Source of the DNA: Bifidobacteriaceae bacterium
GTDB taxonomy: Bacteria > Actinomycetota > Actinomycetes > Actinomycetales > WQXJ01
Direction: 5' to 3'
Length of the DNA stretch: 9,523 nt
Assembly: GCA_031265345.1 (NCBI GenBank)
Contig: JAISCU010000272.1
Span: forward strand, 1 to 9,523
Notes under the pieces: model-generated
Told to the model about the DNA's origin: nothing
Databases searched by the model: none
Seen by the model: only the letters and a program-made list of their open reading frames with translations
Position numbers and translations under genes: made by a program
Part shown: in pieces, positions 1-7,280 of the stretch
Layout: each line of letters opens with the position of its first letter
Numbering within the stretch: position 1 is the stretch's first letter

Positions 1-20
1 GAACCGTCGCATGGGAAACA

Positions 21-113
21 GCGGACTCGACGCGTCCCAGGCCGCAAAACGGCGGACTCGACGCGTTCCCGCGCGCAGAACAGCGGACTCGACGGGCCGG
101 GGCGTGCAGGTCC
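21..113. repeat. three 31-bp degenerate tandem repeats
   Basis: Three units begin at 21, 52 and 83, an exact 31-bp period. The first two share GCGGACTCGACGCGT and all three share GCGGACTCGACG; the rest of each unit is diverged but ends in a similar A-rich stretch (AAAAC, AGAAC). The A-rich tail of a further unit (GGGAAACA, 13-20) precedes the first, so the array probably continues beyond the left edge. The period is not a multiple of three, so the repeats change frame relative to any ORF. The 63-codon ORF across them (11-202) is therefore probably not a gene. Confidence 0.7.
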
Positions 114-207
114 CCCGGAAACCGCGCCGACGAGCCCCGGCGGCGACATGGACAGGCCGCGAGCTGGCGGGGGCGCCTCACGGCTGGCTAGACTGGAAGT
201 AGCAAAT

Positions 208-266
208 CGCTCAAGGGCCGATGCTGACCCGTGCTCCGACACTCCGTCAGCATCGGCCCTTGAGCG
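208..266. terminator. perfect 21-bp inverted repeat, terminator-like hairpin
   Basis: The arms 208-228 and 246-266 are perfectly complementary over 21 bp and enclose a 17-nt loop (229-245). No T-tract follows on either strand. The element could be a U-less intrinsic terminator, as is common in actinomycetes, for a gene off the left edge, or a structured leader or operator for the MFS gene that begins at 378. The symmetry is seen directly; the termination role is inferred. Apart from this hairpin and the 31-bp repeats, I see nothing gene-like in 1-377. Confidence 0.6.
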
Positions 267-377
267 TTCATGGGGACGCCGCGATCCACGCCGCCCTACA
301 CGCAGCTGATCGCATAGCGGAACGTGTCGCCGAATGCGCGAACGGGATGGTCGGGGCGTCAGCGGGTTAGGAAGGTC

Positions 378-1946
378 ATGCGCGGGACGTTCGCGTCATT
401 CGCTGTTCGGAATTATCGGCTCTGGTTCATCGGCGCCCTCTTCGGGAACACCGGCACCTGGATGCAGCGCGTCGCCCAGGACTGGATAGTGCTGACGGTC
501 TTCTCCGACGACAACGGCCTGGCGGTCGGCATAGTGACCGCGCTACAGTTCGGGCCCAGTCTGTTCATCTCGCCGATCGGCGGGCTGTTGGCGGATCGCT
601 GGAATCGGCGCCGCGTCTACATGATCACGCAGGCGACCCAGGCGGCGCTGTCGTTCACGCTCGGAGGCCTGCTCCTGACCGGGCAGATGAACCTGGCCGG
701 CATCTACATCTTCGCGGTGCTGACCGGCGTGGTGGCGGGCTTCGAGGCGCCGTTCTTCCAGACCTTCGTGGGCCAGTTGGTGGGCCCGCGGCTGCTGGCC
801 AACGCGGTCGGCCTCAACTCCGCGAACTTCAACGTGGCCCGCATGGTCGGTCCCGCCGCCGCCGGTCTGGCCCTCGCGGTCTGGCCGGCCGGCTGGGTCT
901 TCTTGGCCAATGGCCTCAGCTTCGTCTTCACTGTCGGCGCCGTCGCCATGATGCGCTCGGCCGAATTACGTCCCATGCCATCCGCGCCGCGGGCCAAGGG
1001 CCAGCTCCGCGCGGGACTCGACTACGTGCGCCGCCGCTCCGACATCCAAGTCATCCTGGTGGTGATCGGCGTGGTGTCCTGCTTCGGCCTGAACTCCCAG
1101 TTGACCATGGGCGTGATGGCCCGAAACGTGTTCGACCGCCAAGCCGGCGAGTACGGCATCCTCGGCTCCCTGTTCGCGGTCGGCGCGGTCGCTGGAGCCC
1201 TGGTGGCGGCCCGCCGCGGGCGTCCCCGCGTGCGCCTCGTCATTGGCGCGACCCTGGCTTTCGCCGTGGCTTCGGGGATATCCGCCCTGACGCCGACCTA
1301 CTGGGCCTACGCCGCCTCCGGCGTGCTGGTCGGCGGCGCCACCCTGACCCTGATCACCGCCGCCAACTCCACCCTCCAGCTATCTGTCGAGCCCCAGATC
1401 CGCGGTCGCGTCCTATCCATCTACATGATGGTCTTCTTGGGCGCGACGCCCATCGGCGCCCCGATGGTGGGTTGGATCGCGGACGCCTGGGGGCCGCGCT
1501 GGTCCATCGGAGTCGGCTCGATAGCCTCCCTGGTGATCGGCGTGGCAGCGATGATCTGGGCCAAGGTGCACTGGAAGGTCGAGGCCAAGTTCGACCACAT
1601 CCTGCCCCCGCACCTGGTGGTCGCCAACCCCGCTGCGGGCGAGCACCTGCCGTCCGAATCGAGCGATGCGGATAGCGACGCCGCCCCCGAAGGCGATCCG
1701 GCTCGTGATGGCCGTGCCGAATGCGATGCCGACGCGGCGTCTGACGGCGGTTCGGTCGGGGATGCCGGACCGGTCACGGAAGGCGACGCGGCTCGTGGAG
1801 GCGACCCGGCATCCGAGGGATACCTGATCGATGATGCCGATTCGCCCGCCAGCGCTGCCGAGGATTGGCGCGAGCCTGAACCTGACGAGGTGCCGGAAGA
1901 CCCGCCCTCCGGCGCCTCGCCGCCCCTGCCCGGCGACCGATCCTGA
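378..1946 (+). CDS. MFS exporter (EntS-like MFS_3 family) with acidic C-terminal tail
   Basis: This is a 12-helix major facilitator superfamily transporter, probably a proton-coupled drug or siderophore exporter in the plasma membrane. The N-terminus (RNYRLWF, then GNTGTWMQRVAQDW) is typical of the EntS-like MFS_3 group. The loop 2-3 signature GGLLADRWNRRR lies at about residues 68-79. I chose the ATG at 378 (522 aa) because AGGA at 369-372 sits 5 nt upstream and family members start close to this point. A GTG at 324 would add 18 residues but has no good ribosome binding site. The membrane part ends near residue 400. The last ~100 residues (from about 1638) are low-complexity, rich in Asp, Glu, Ala and Gly, and end in a Pro-rich stretch. 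The substrate cannot be read from the sequence. The gene converges on serC with 32 bp between the stops. Confidence 0.9.
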   Translation: MRGTFASFAVRNYRLWFIGALFGNTGTWMQRVAQDWIVLTVFSDDNGLAVGIVTALQFGPSLFISPIGGLLADRWNRRRVYMITQATQAALSFTLGGLLLTGQMNLAGIYIFAVLTGVVAGFEAPFFQTFVGQLVGPRLLANAVGLNSANFNVARMVGPAAAGLALAVWPAGWVFLANGLSFVFTVGAVAMMRSAELRPMPSAPRAKGQLRAGLDYVRRRSDIQVILVVIGVVSCFGLNSQLTMGVMARNVFDRQAGEYGILGSLFAVGAVAGALVAARRGRPRVRLVIGATLAFAVASGISALTPTYWAYAASGVLVGGATLTLITAANSTLQLSVEPQIRGRVLSIYMMVFLGATPIGAPMVGWIADAWGPRWSIGVGSIASLVIGVAAMIWAKVHWKVEAKFDHILPPHLVVANPAAGEHLPSESSDADSDAAPEGDPARDGRAECDADAASDGGSVGDAGPVTEGDAARGGDPASEGYLIDDADSPASAAEDWREPEPDEVPEDPPSGASPPLPGDRS

Positions 1947-1978
1947 CTCGCGCCGCGCGGCTCGGCCCAGGCGCCCCC

Positions 1979-3175
1979 TTACATCCGGTCGAGCAGGTAG
2001 TCCACCGAGGCCGTCAGCGCCTCGCAGTCCGCCGGATCGCGGTTCACGAAGGTGGCGATCCGTAGCTGGTTCCGGCCCAGTTTGCGGTACGGCTCGACGT
2101 CCACGATCCCGTTCGACCGTAACGCGCGGGCCAGGGCGGCGGCATCGACCGCTGGATCGAAGTCGACTGTCACCACGACCGGCGAACGGGCTTCGCGCTG
2201 GGCCACGAACGGCCGCGCCTCGGGCCGCGCCTCGGCCCAGTCATACAAGATGGACGATGCCGCCCGCGTGCGCCCGTCCGCCCACGTCAGGCCGCCCTGG
2301 TCTAGTATCCAGTCAGCCTGCCCCGCAGTCATGACAAGCGTGGCCAAGGCCGGGGTGTTGAGCGTCTGGTCCAACCGCGAGTTGTCCAGCGCCAGCTTCA
2401 AGGACAATGAGTCCGGCACCCAGCGCCCGGAGGCGGCGATCCGCTCGATCCGTTCGATGGCGGCTGGCGAGGCGAGCGCCAGCCAAAGCCCCCCGTCCGA
2501 ACCGAAGTTCTTCTGCGGCGCGAAGTAGTAAAAGTCGGCCTGTGCCGGATCGAACATGATGCCGCCTGCTGCCGAGGTGCCGTCGATCACGATCAGCTGG
2601 CCAGGCCGCGAACCCGCTGGCCGCTCGACCGGAGTGACCACCCCGGTGGAGGTCTCATTGTGCGGCCAGGCGAACACGTCAACCGAATCGGGGACGGGCC
2701 ACAATTCGGTCGACTCCCCCGGACTCGGAAGCCGCCCCGTGCCGGAGCCCGTGTGATCGAGGGCCGCGGGCAAGGGCCAGGCCCGCTGGCCGGGCTCGGC
2801 CCGCGCCACCACCGGCTCGGCTAGGAACGGCGCTCGTGACACCGCCATCGCGAACTTGTTGCCGAATTCTCCGGCCGCGCCATGGACCGAGCGGTGCTCG
2901 ATCAGTCCGAAGGCCAAAGCGTCCCACAGGGTTGTCGAACCGCCGTTGCCGAGCAAGACCTCGTAGCCAGCGGGCGCGGCGAACAGTTCCGCCAGGCTCT
3001 CGCGCAAGTGCCGGACCAGCGACTTGACCGGGGACTGGCGATGAGATGTCCCCATGAGATGCCCGTAGGGCCCGCTCGTGAGGGCCGCGAGTTGCTCCGG
3101 CCGCACCAGCGACGGGCCGGAGCCGAAGCGGCCGTCGGCCGGTTTGAGGGCTTCGGGAATGGTCAGTTGTGTCAC
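1979..3175 (-). CDS. serC: phosphoserine aminotransferase
   Basis: SerC is a PLP enzyme that converts 3-phosphohydroxypyruvate and glutamate to O-phosphoserine in serine biosynthesis; it is cytoplasmic and dimeric. The protein (398 aa) follows the mycobacterial SerC type throughout: PADGRFGSGPS near residue 12, GTSHRQSPVK at 42-51, GNGGSTTLWDA from 77, HNETSTG at 172-178, the Schiff-base lysine K222 in YYFAPQKNF, ATGRWVPD-like SGRWVPD at 249-255, and EPYRKLGRNQLRIA near the C-terminus. Start: a GTG with GGAG six nt upstream (+ strand 3182-3185). About 25 extra residues around 130-163 (Pro/Gly/Ser-rich), just before HNETSTG, make it longer than the mycobacterial enzyme as I recall it. It is divergent from the MFS gene at 3254, with 78 bp between the start codons. 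Confidence 0.95.
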   Translation of the reverse strand: MTQLTIPEALKPADGRFGSGPSLVRPEQLAALTSGPYGHLMGTSHRQSPVKSLVRHLRESLAELFAAPAGYEVLLGNGGSTTLWDALAFGLIEHRSVHGAAGEFGNKFAMAVSRAPFLAEPVVARAEPGQRAWPLPAALDHTGSGTGRLPSPGESTELWPVPDSVDVFAWPHNETSTGVVTPVERPAGSRPGQLIVIDGTSAAGGIMFDPAQADFYYFAPQKNFGSDGGLWLALASPAAIERIERIAASGRWVPDSLSLKLALDNSRLDQTLNTPALATLVMTAGQADWILDQGGLTWADGRTRAASSILYDWAEARPEARPFVAQREARSPVVVTVDFDPAVDAAALARALRSNGIVDVEPYRKLGRNQLRIATFVNRDPADCEALTASVDYLLDRM

Positions 3176-3241
3176 TGGACGCTCCGTTCTGTGGTTTCGA
3201 GGCTCGGTTTGGAAGGCGGGCGTCGGCTCTCACCGGCGTCC

Positions 3242-3253
3242 TAAGGTTATTGG
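3242..3253 (+). promoter_or_regulatory. ribosome binding site fixing the MFS start at 3254
   Basis: AAGG at 3243-3246 lies 7 nt upstream of the GTG at 3254, in the 78-bp divergent gap between serC and the second MFS gene. This supports 3254 as the start, rather than a longer ORF in the other frame that overlaps the serC start. The same bases form TAAGGTTA, which resembles one half of a DtxR box, but no second half-site follows. Confidence 0.45.
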
Positions 3254-4572
3254 GTGCGCTCCATCTTCGCCGACATCACGCCGCTGCGGGAGTCGGTCGA
3301 CTACCGACGGCTCTGGTTCGGTCAGGCCCTGGCCAACATCGGCACCATGCTCACCGCGACGGCTGTCAGCCTCCAGGTCTACGACTTGACCGAGAGTTCG
3401 CTGGCGGTCGGGGCGTTGGGCGGCTTCGCCCTGGGGCCGGTGGTCGTGGCGGGTCTGTACGGAGGCGCCCTGGTCGACGCCCACGACAGGCGGAAAGTCG
3501 CGTTGGCGGCATGTGCGTGATGTGGTTCGCGACCTTCGGGATCGTGATCCAGGCGTACCTCCAGGCCGACAGCGTGTGGCTGCTCTACGCGCTGGTGGCG
3601 GTCCAGTCGGGGGCGGCTTCGGTGTCCTCGCCGGCTCGCAGCGCGATCATTCCGCGGCTGGTGCCGATGCGGCAGCTCCCGGCCGCCAATGCGCTCAACA
3701 CCATGACGTTCTCGATCGCCACTCTCTGCGGGCCCCTGGTCGGGGCCTCGCTGGTGGCGGGCGTCGGGTACGGGCCGACCTACCTGATCGACGCCGTCAC
3801 CTTCACTGCCGCGCTGTACGCGATCTTCCGTCTGCCGCCCATGCCACCGCTGCCGCGCACGTCGCTGTCGGAGTCGGAGTTGGAGTCGGGCTCGGGCGGT
3901 GGCGAGGCTCGGACCGGGTGGCGGTCGGTGTGGGAAGGGCTGCGTTTCTTGGCAGCACGACGGAACCTGCTGATGACGTTTCTAACAGACATGTGTGCGA
4001 TGATCCTGGCCTTCCCGCGAACGGCCTTTCCGGCCATCGCGGCGGTGATAATCGGCGGGGGCAAGCCGACTGTGGGTGTGCTGGCGGCCTGCCTGGCCGT
4101 GGGGACCCTGGCCGCGTCGGTGCTGTCCGGGCCGGTCGGGCGGGTGCATCGTCAAGGGCGCGGAGTGGTGATCTCGGTCGCGATCTGGGGCTTGGGGATC
4201 GCGTTGACCGGCCTGGCGCTGGTGCTGGCCGGAAGGACCAGTCCCGACCACGTGGTTTGGTGGGCGCTGATCGGCGCGGGAGCGGGCCTGGTTATCGCGG
4301 GCGCGGCGGACACAGTTTCGGCGGTCTTCAGAGGGACCATCCTGCAGGCTGCGACGCCCGACCATCTGCGCGGGCGTCTCCAGGGCGTGTTCATCGTCGT
4401 GGTGACGGGCGGTCCGCGCCTGGGCGACATGGTCACGGGGGTCGATTCCGACCTGCTCGGTGAAGGCTGGGCCATTTGTCTGGGCGGCCTGGCTTGCGCG
4501 GCTGCGGTCCTGGTGCTGTCCCGGTGGCACCGGCCCTTCTGGCATTACGACGCCCGCGATCCGGTGCCCTGA
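3254..4572 (+). pseudogene. MFS exporter (EntS-like), broken by a -1 frameshift
   Basis: The N-terminal part (3254-3520) gives LRESVDYRRLWFGQALANIG and the MFS loop signature GGALVDAHDRRK, then stops at TGA 3518-3520. The rest of the same protein (GMCVMWFATFG onward) is in another frame and runs to TGA at 4570-4572. Adding one base in the GCGGC at 3506-3510 (reading GCGGGC) joins them smoothly as KVALA-GMCVMW and gives a normal MFS length of 439 aa, so a single G deletion is the simplest explanation. It could be a real inactivating mutation or a sequencing/assembly error; I see no slippery site suggesting programmed frameshifting. The central loop holds a short GTCGGAGTC-type repeat (3866-3894, encoding SESELESGSGGG). 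The fold matches EntS-like exporters; the substrate is unknown. Confidence 0.85.
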
Positions 4573-4630
4573 TCCGTCCTATCCGCCGATTCTGGCGACC
4601 GAGCTACCGATTCCCGAGACCTAACCGCCA

Positions 4631-4895
4631 AGAAAGACAAATCCCCTGGATGTCGCACGCGAGTTCCAGCGGATTCGTCTTTTCTGGGTGCCTGGCTTCC
4701 GCGAGTTACAGGGAATTTGTCTTTTCATAATCGTGCCCGATTCCATGCGGGTCGCTGACCTGCAGTTCCGGCGGCGACCGGGTCGGGTGCCGTCGGCAGA
4801 AAGACAAATCCCCTGAATGTCGCTGAAAACCGCCTGGCAGAAAGGACAAATCGCCTGCATGTCGCGTGCGAGAGCCAAGGGATTTGTCTTTGTTC
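4631..4895. repeat. 265-bp nested palindrome made of six copies of a ~26-bp motif (REPIN/MITE-like)
   Basis: Six copies of a motif with core AGACAAATCCCCTG are present. Plus-strand copies are at 4631-4656, 4798-4823 and 4839-4865; minus-strand copies are at 4659-4684, 4701-4726 and 4868-4895. Plus copies end in ATGTCGC and minus copies begin with GCGA, usually GCGAGTT, so 4631-4684 and 4839-4895 are each imperfect hairpins. The block 4631-4726 also aligns without gaps to the reverse complement of 4797-4895. The symmetry continues into the spacer: GGTCGC at 4750-4755 pairs with GCGACC at 4774-4779, and CTGCAG lies at the centre (4760-4765). The whole element is thus one large quasi-palindrome. 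ORFs across it on both strands repeat the same peptide phrase because of the repeats and are not credible genes. The rest of 4573-5058 shows nothing else recognisable apart from the dtxR ribosome binding site. Confidence 0.85.
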
Positions 4896-5043
4896 CCGTT
4901 CGTTGTGGCGCTCAGCGTCTTGGGTGTCGCGCTTCTGGGCGCAGCCGGTGGGGACCGCCCCGAGCGCGCCTCGAACCAACTACCCTTGATTACAACAGCG
5001 CTGGTTACGTGTGCTTTCGGCCACGCCCGGCGATGGCTTGAAC

Positions 5044-5050
5044 GGGAGGA
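5044..5050 (+). promoter_or_regulatory. strong ribosome binding site that sets the dtxR start
   Basis: GGGAGGA ends 8 nt before the GTG at 5059. It lies inside a longer possible reading frame that begins at 5011, so it argues for 5059 as the true start. The protein then begins MTDLIDTTEM, placing Met10 exactly as in DtxR. Confidence 0.8.
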
Positions 5051-5058
5051 TTCGAGAC

Positions 5059-5799
5059 GTGACCGACTTGATCGACACCACCGAGATGTACCTGAGGACC
5101 ATCTTCGAACTCGAAGAAGAGGGGTTGACGCCGTTGCGCGCCAGGATCGCGGAACGGATCGGGCATTCCGGGCCGACGGTCTCCCAGACTGTGGCGCGGA
5201 TGGAACGTGACGGGTTGCTGGTGGTCGAAGAAGACCGTCACCTGCGGTTGACCGATGCGGGCCGGACCCGCGCCACCGCCGTGATGCGCAAGCACCGATT
5301 GGCGGAACGCCTCCTGTTGGACGTGATCGGACTGGACTGGCCCCACCTGCATGATGAGGCGTGTCGGTGGGAGCACGTCATGAGCGAAGACGTCGAGCGG
5401 CGGTTGCTGGAAATCCTCGATCATCCGGCGCTGTCGCCCTATGGCAATCCGATCCCTGGCCTTGAGGAACTGGGCGAGGCCCGGGCCGGCACCGATTTCA
5501 TGACTGGAGTCAGCCGTCTAACGGAGGCGTTGAACAAGGGCGCTGCCGGTCCGTTCCTGGTGGTCAGGATGGGGGAGAGCCTTCAGACCCGGATCGACCT
5601 GATGACCGCGCTCGACGCGGCCGGAGTCCGTCCTGGGGTGACCATCGAGGCCCGGCGCGACGGAGGCGACGTGGTGATAGCAGCCGACGGGAACGTCCCT
5701 GCACCGTCCGTGCCGGAACCGACTCCCGCGTCCGCCCCCAAGCCCCTATCAGCCCGACTCGGCACGGACGTCGCCAAACACATCTTCGTGGAGGTATGA
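5059..5799 (+). CDS. iron-dependent transcriptional repressor, DtxR/IdeR family
   Basis: This is a cytoplasmic metal-activated repressor. With Fe2+ bound, DtxR/IdeR proteins dimerise and block iron-uptake and siderophore genes. The 246-aa protein has the DtxR order: winged helix-turn-helix (about 1-70, with SGPTVSQTVARMERDGL as recognition region), dimerisation/metal domain (about 74-140, ending SPYGNPIPGLEELG), and an SH3-like domain (about 163-246). All first-domain ligands keep the DtxR numbering: M10, C102, E105 and H106 for the primary site, H79, E83 and H98 for the ancillary site. E173 and Q176 in MGESLQ probably correspond to the SH3-domain ligands. C102 and the close match favour iron over manganese specificity. 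A variable Pro/Ala-rich stretch (212-230) precedes the last strand. A K+ channel gene follows after 37 nt. Confidence 0.93.
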   Translation: MTDLIDTTEMYLRTIFELEEEGLTPLRARIAERIGHSGPTVSQTVARMERDGLLVVEEDRHLRLTDAGRTRATAVMRKHRLAERLLLDVIGLDWPHLHDEACRWEHVMSEDVERRLLEILDHPALSPYGNPIPGLEELGEARAGTDFMTGVSRLTEALNKGAAGPFLVVRMGESLQTRIDLMTALDAAGVRPGVTIEARRDGGDVVIAADGNVPAPSVPEPTPASAPKPLSARLGTDVAKHIFVEV

Positions 5800-5836
5800 C
5801 CTAACCACCCGAGACGCCCGAACCCGTGGGCCGCCC

Positions 5837-6598
5837 GTGACCATGAAACAACGCATCTACGCGATTATTCGGCAGGACGCTTCGACCCCGGCTGGGCAGG
5901 CTTTCGATGCCGCGATGTCGGCGTTGATCGTGGTCAACGTCGTGTTCGTGCTCGTGGACACGGTCGCCAGCCGCCCGCATTGGCTGATCATCGCATCCAA
6001 CGCGGTGGAAGTGGTGTCGGTCGCCATCTTCACGATTGAGTACGTCCTGCGCTTGTGGACGGCCGATCTCCGCTATCCGGACTCCAGGCCTGGGCGGGCG
6101 AGGCTTCGCTACGTTGCCTCCGGCATGGCGATAATCGACTTGCTCTCCATCTTGCCGTTCTACCTGCCCATGCTCATCCCGGTCGACTTGCGGATACTTC
6201 GGGTGCTCAGGTTGGTGCGACTTGTGCGGGTGTTCAAGCTCGGCAGATACTCGGCGGGTATGGCGACCGTCGGCCGAGTGATGAAGAAGTCTGCCCCGGC
6301 ATTGGCGTCATCGGTGTTCGTGGTCGTTCTGTTGATGATCGTGTCAGCGGTGTTGGAGTATTACGTGGAGCACCCCGAACAGCCGGAGGCATTCGACTCG
6401 GCGTTCTCGGCTCTATGGTGGGCGGTCGCGACGATCACGACTGTCGGATACGGGGACATCTACCCTGTCACCCTGATCGGAAGGATTCTTGGCGCCGTGA
6501 TCGCGCTGCTCGGAGTGGCCCTGGTGGCAATTCCGACCGGCATCATCAGCGCTGGTTTCGTGGACGAGCTGCGCGGTTCCAGGGACCGGAACGAGTGA
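5837..6598 (+). CDS. voltage-gated potassium channel (six-transmembrane, Kv-like)
   Basis: This 253-aa protein has the full six-helix layout of bacterial/archaeal Kv channels (KvAP type) and would work as a tetramer in the plasma membrane. Approximate helices: S1 22-44, S2 51-74 (E68), S3 92-114 (D101), S4 117-136, S5 150-175, pore helix 188-199, S6 212-238. S4 carries basic residues at every third position (R119, R122, R125, R128, R131, K134), so a working voltage sensor is likely. The selectivity filter is TTVGYGD (201-207). There is no C-terminal RCK or cyclic-nucleotide domain, only a short tail. The start is uncertain: GTG 5837 and ATG 5843 are in frame and neither has a clear ribosome binding site. 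It may be read through from the repressor gene 37 nt upstream. Confidence 0.93.
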   Translation: MTMKQRIYAIIRQDASTPAGQAFDAAMSALIVVNVVFVLVDTVASRPHWLIIASNAVEVVSVAIFTIEYVLRLWTADLRYPDSRPGRARLRYVASGMAIIDLLSILPFYLPMLIPVDLRILRVLRLVRLVRVFKLGRYSAGMATVGRVMKKSAPALASSVFVVVLLMIVSAVLEYYVEHPEQPEAFDSAFSALWWAVATITTVGYGDIYPVTLIGRILGAVIALLGVALVAIPTGIISAGFVDELRGSRDRNE

Positions 6599-6705
6599 AT
6601 TGCTCGGACCAGGCCTCTCCCGATGTGGCCCTTGGCCTTGATGGCGCAGCCGTTGCGCGCCGGGACCGCAGGCCGGGCCCGCGACCATCCCCATGATGGT
6701 GAGGC

Positions 6706-6715
6706 ATTGCGCAAT
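6706..6715. promoter_or_regulatory. 10-bp perfect palindrome upstream of the deaminase gene
   Basis: ATTGCGCAAT lies 60 bp before the deaminase start, inside the 176-bp gap after the K+ channel gene. It is locally AT-rich and followed by TAGTGT (6724-6729), which could be a -10 element, although no good -35 is visible. A regulatory role is only a guess. Nothing else recognisable is in 6599-6774 apart from the ribosome binding site AAAGGA at 6759-6764. Confidence 0.25.
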
Positions 6716-6774
6716 AAGGGCGGTAGTGTGCTTGGGGCGCCCGTGCAGCCAAACGACGAAAGGACCCGTGACGG

Positions 6775-7227
6775 ATGACCGAGACCCTTGCTCCGCGCGA
6801 AGTCCCTGGTTGGGATGACTACTTCCTGGGAATCGCGACGGCGGTCTCAGCGCGCGCGAAATGCCTGCGCAGACGGGTGGGTGCGGTGCTGGTGGTGGAC
6901 AAGCGGATCATCGCGACGGGGTACAACGGGGCGGCGTCCGGGCGGCCGGACTGCCTCGAGGGGGCATGTCCACGGGGCCAGTTGGACTATGACCAGGTCC
7001 CGGAATTAGGGGACTACGACCGGCCGGGGACTCCGGGTTTCTGCATCGCGATCCACGCCGAGGTCAACGCCCTGCTCTTCGCTACTCGCGACACGAAGGG
7101 CGCGATTGCCTACGTAACCGATCCGCCGTGCCCAGGGTGCCGCAAGGCCCTGGCGGCCGCGGGAATTGTGCGGGCGGTGTGGCCTGGCGGCGACCTGGAC
7201 GCCGATAGTCTGGTCGCTTGGGGCTGA
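6775..7227 (+). CDS. deoxycytidylate (dCMP) deaminase family protein
   Basis: This 150-aa zinc enzyme of the cytidine deaminase superfamily is the dCMP (ComEB-like) type, which turns dCMP into dUMP for dTTP synthesis. The catalytic HAE motif is IHAEVNALL (H94, E96) and the other zinc ligands are in PPCPGC (C119, C122). GAVLVVDKRIIATGYNGAASGRPDC is the usual dCMP deaminase N-terminal half (GYNGAASGRPDC at 49-60). Further cysteines at 60, 65 and 90 may form the second zinc site known in some dCMP deaminases. The start is ATG with AAAGGA 10 nt upstream. The last 53 bases (7175-7227) recur at 8643-8695, on the far side of an AT-richer cassette, so the present 3' end may have been replaced during an insertion. 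It could act on another cytosine nucleotide. Confidence 0.9.
   Translation: MTETLAPREVPGWDDYFLGIATAVSARAKCLRRRVGAVLVVDKRIIATGYNGAASGRPDCLEGACPRGQLDYDQVPELGDYDRPGTPGFCIAIHAEVNALLFATRDTKGAIAYVTDPPCPGCRKALAAAGIVRAVWPGGDLDADSLVAWG
7175..7227 (+). repeat. direct repeat, copy 1: 3' end of the deaminase gene
   Basis: The last 53 bases of the deaminase gene, including its stop, match 8643-8695 at 49 of 53 positions. The homology ends sharply at the stop codon on the right and at the G/A difference at 7174/8642 on the left. The two copies bracket the cassette 7228-8642 and may mark its attachment or recombination site. Confidence 0.85.
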
Positions 7228-7280
7228 TGCTGCAGAGAACGGAACCGACTGTCCGCTGGCGAGTCGTTCGCTAATGAGCC

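Noticed and set aside
21..113. CRISPR array
   Set aside because: Unit spacing is 31 bp in total, the shared core is only 12-15 bp and there is no room for repeat plus spacer; no cas genes are nearby.
11..202. 63-codon ORF at the left edge
   Set aside because: It runs through out-of-frame 31-bp repeats, is Arg/Ala-rich as random GC-rich frames are, and has no ribosome binding site.
1947..1978. Bidirectional terminator between the MFS gene and serC
   Set aside because: The 32-bp gap is GC-rich but contains no convincing stem-loop.
3503..3520. Programmed -1 frameshift in the MFS gene
   Set aside because: No slippery heptamer of the X-XXY-YYZ type and no obvious downstream pseudoknot; a one-base deletion or sequence error is simpler.
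3513..4463. Long alternative ORF (316 codons) inside the second MFS gene
   Set aside because: The translation is Arg/Gly/Pro/Asp-rich without membrane helices, the usual shadow frame of GC-rich coding DNA; the neighbouring frame gives a clear MFS protein.
4621..4979. Small ORFs on both strands with the phrase QIPW...GFVF
   Set aside because: The similar peptides arise on both strands from the palindromic DNA repeats; no ribosome binding sites or consistent start were seen.
5011..5058. Upstream start for the DtxR-family gene at 5011
   Set aside because: GGGAGGA at 5044-5050 is perfectly placed for GTG 5059, and the shorter protein aligns with DtxR from residue 1.
3242..5806. DtxR-box-like half-sites: TAAGGTTA at 3242-3249, and the 9-mer GACCTAACC at 4618-4626 and 5798-5806
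   Set aside because: The DtxR/IdeR operator is a 19-bp palindrome. Each site here matches only one half and the opposite half is absent, so I do not call operators. A matrix scan of the window would settle it.
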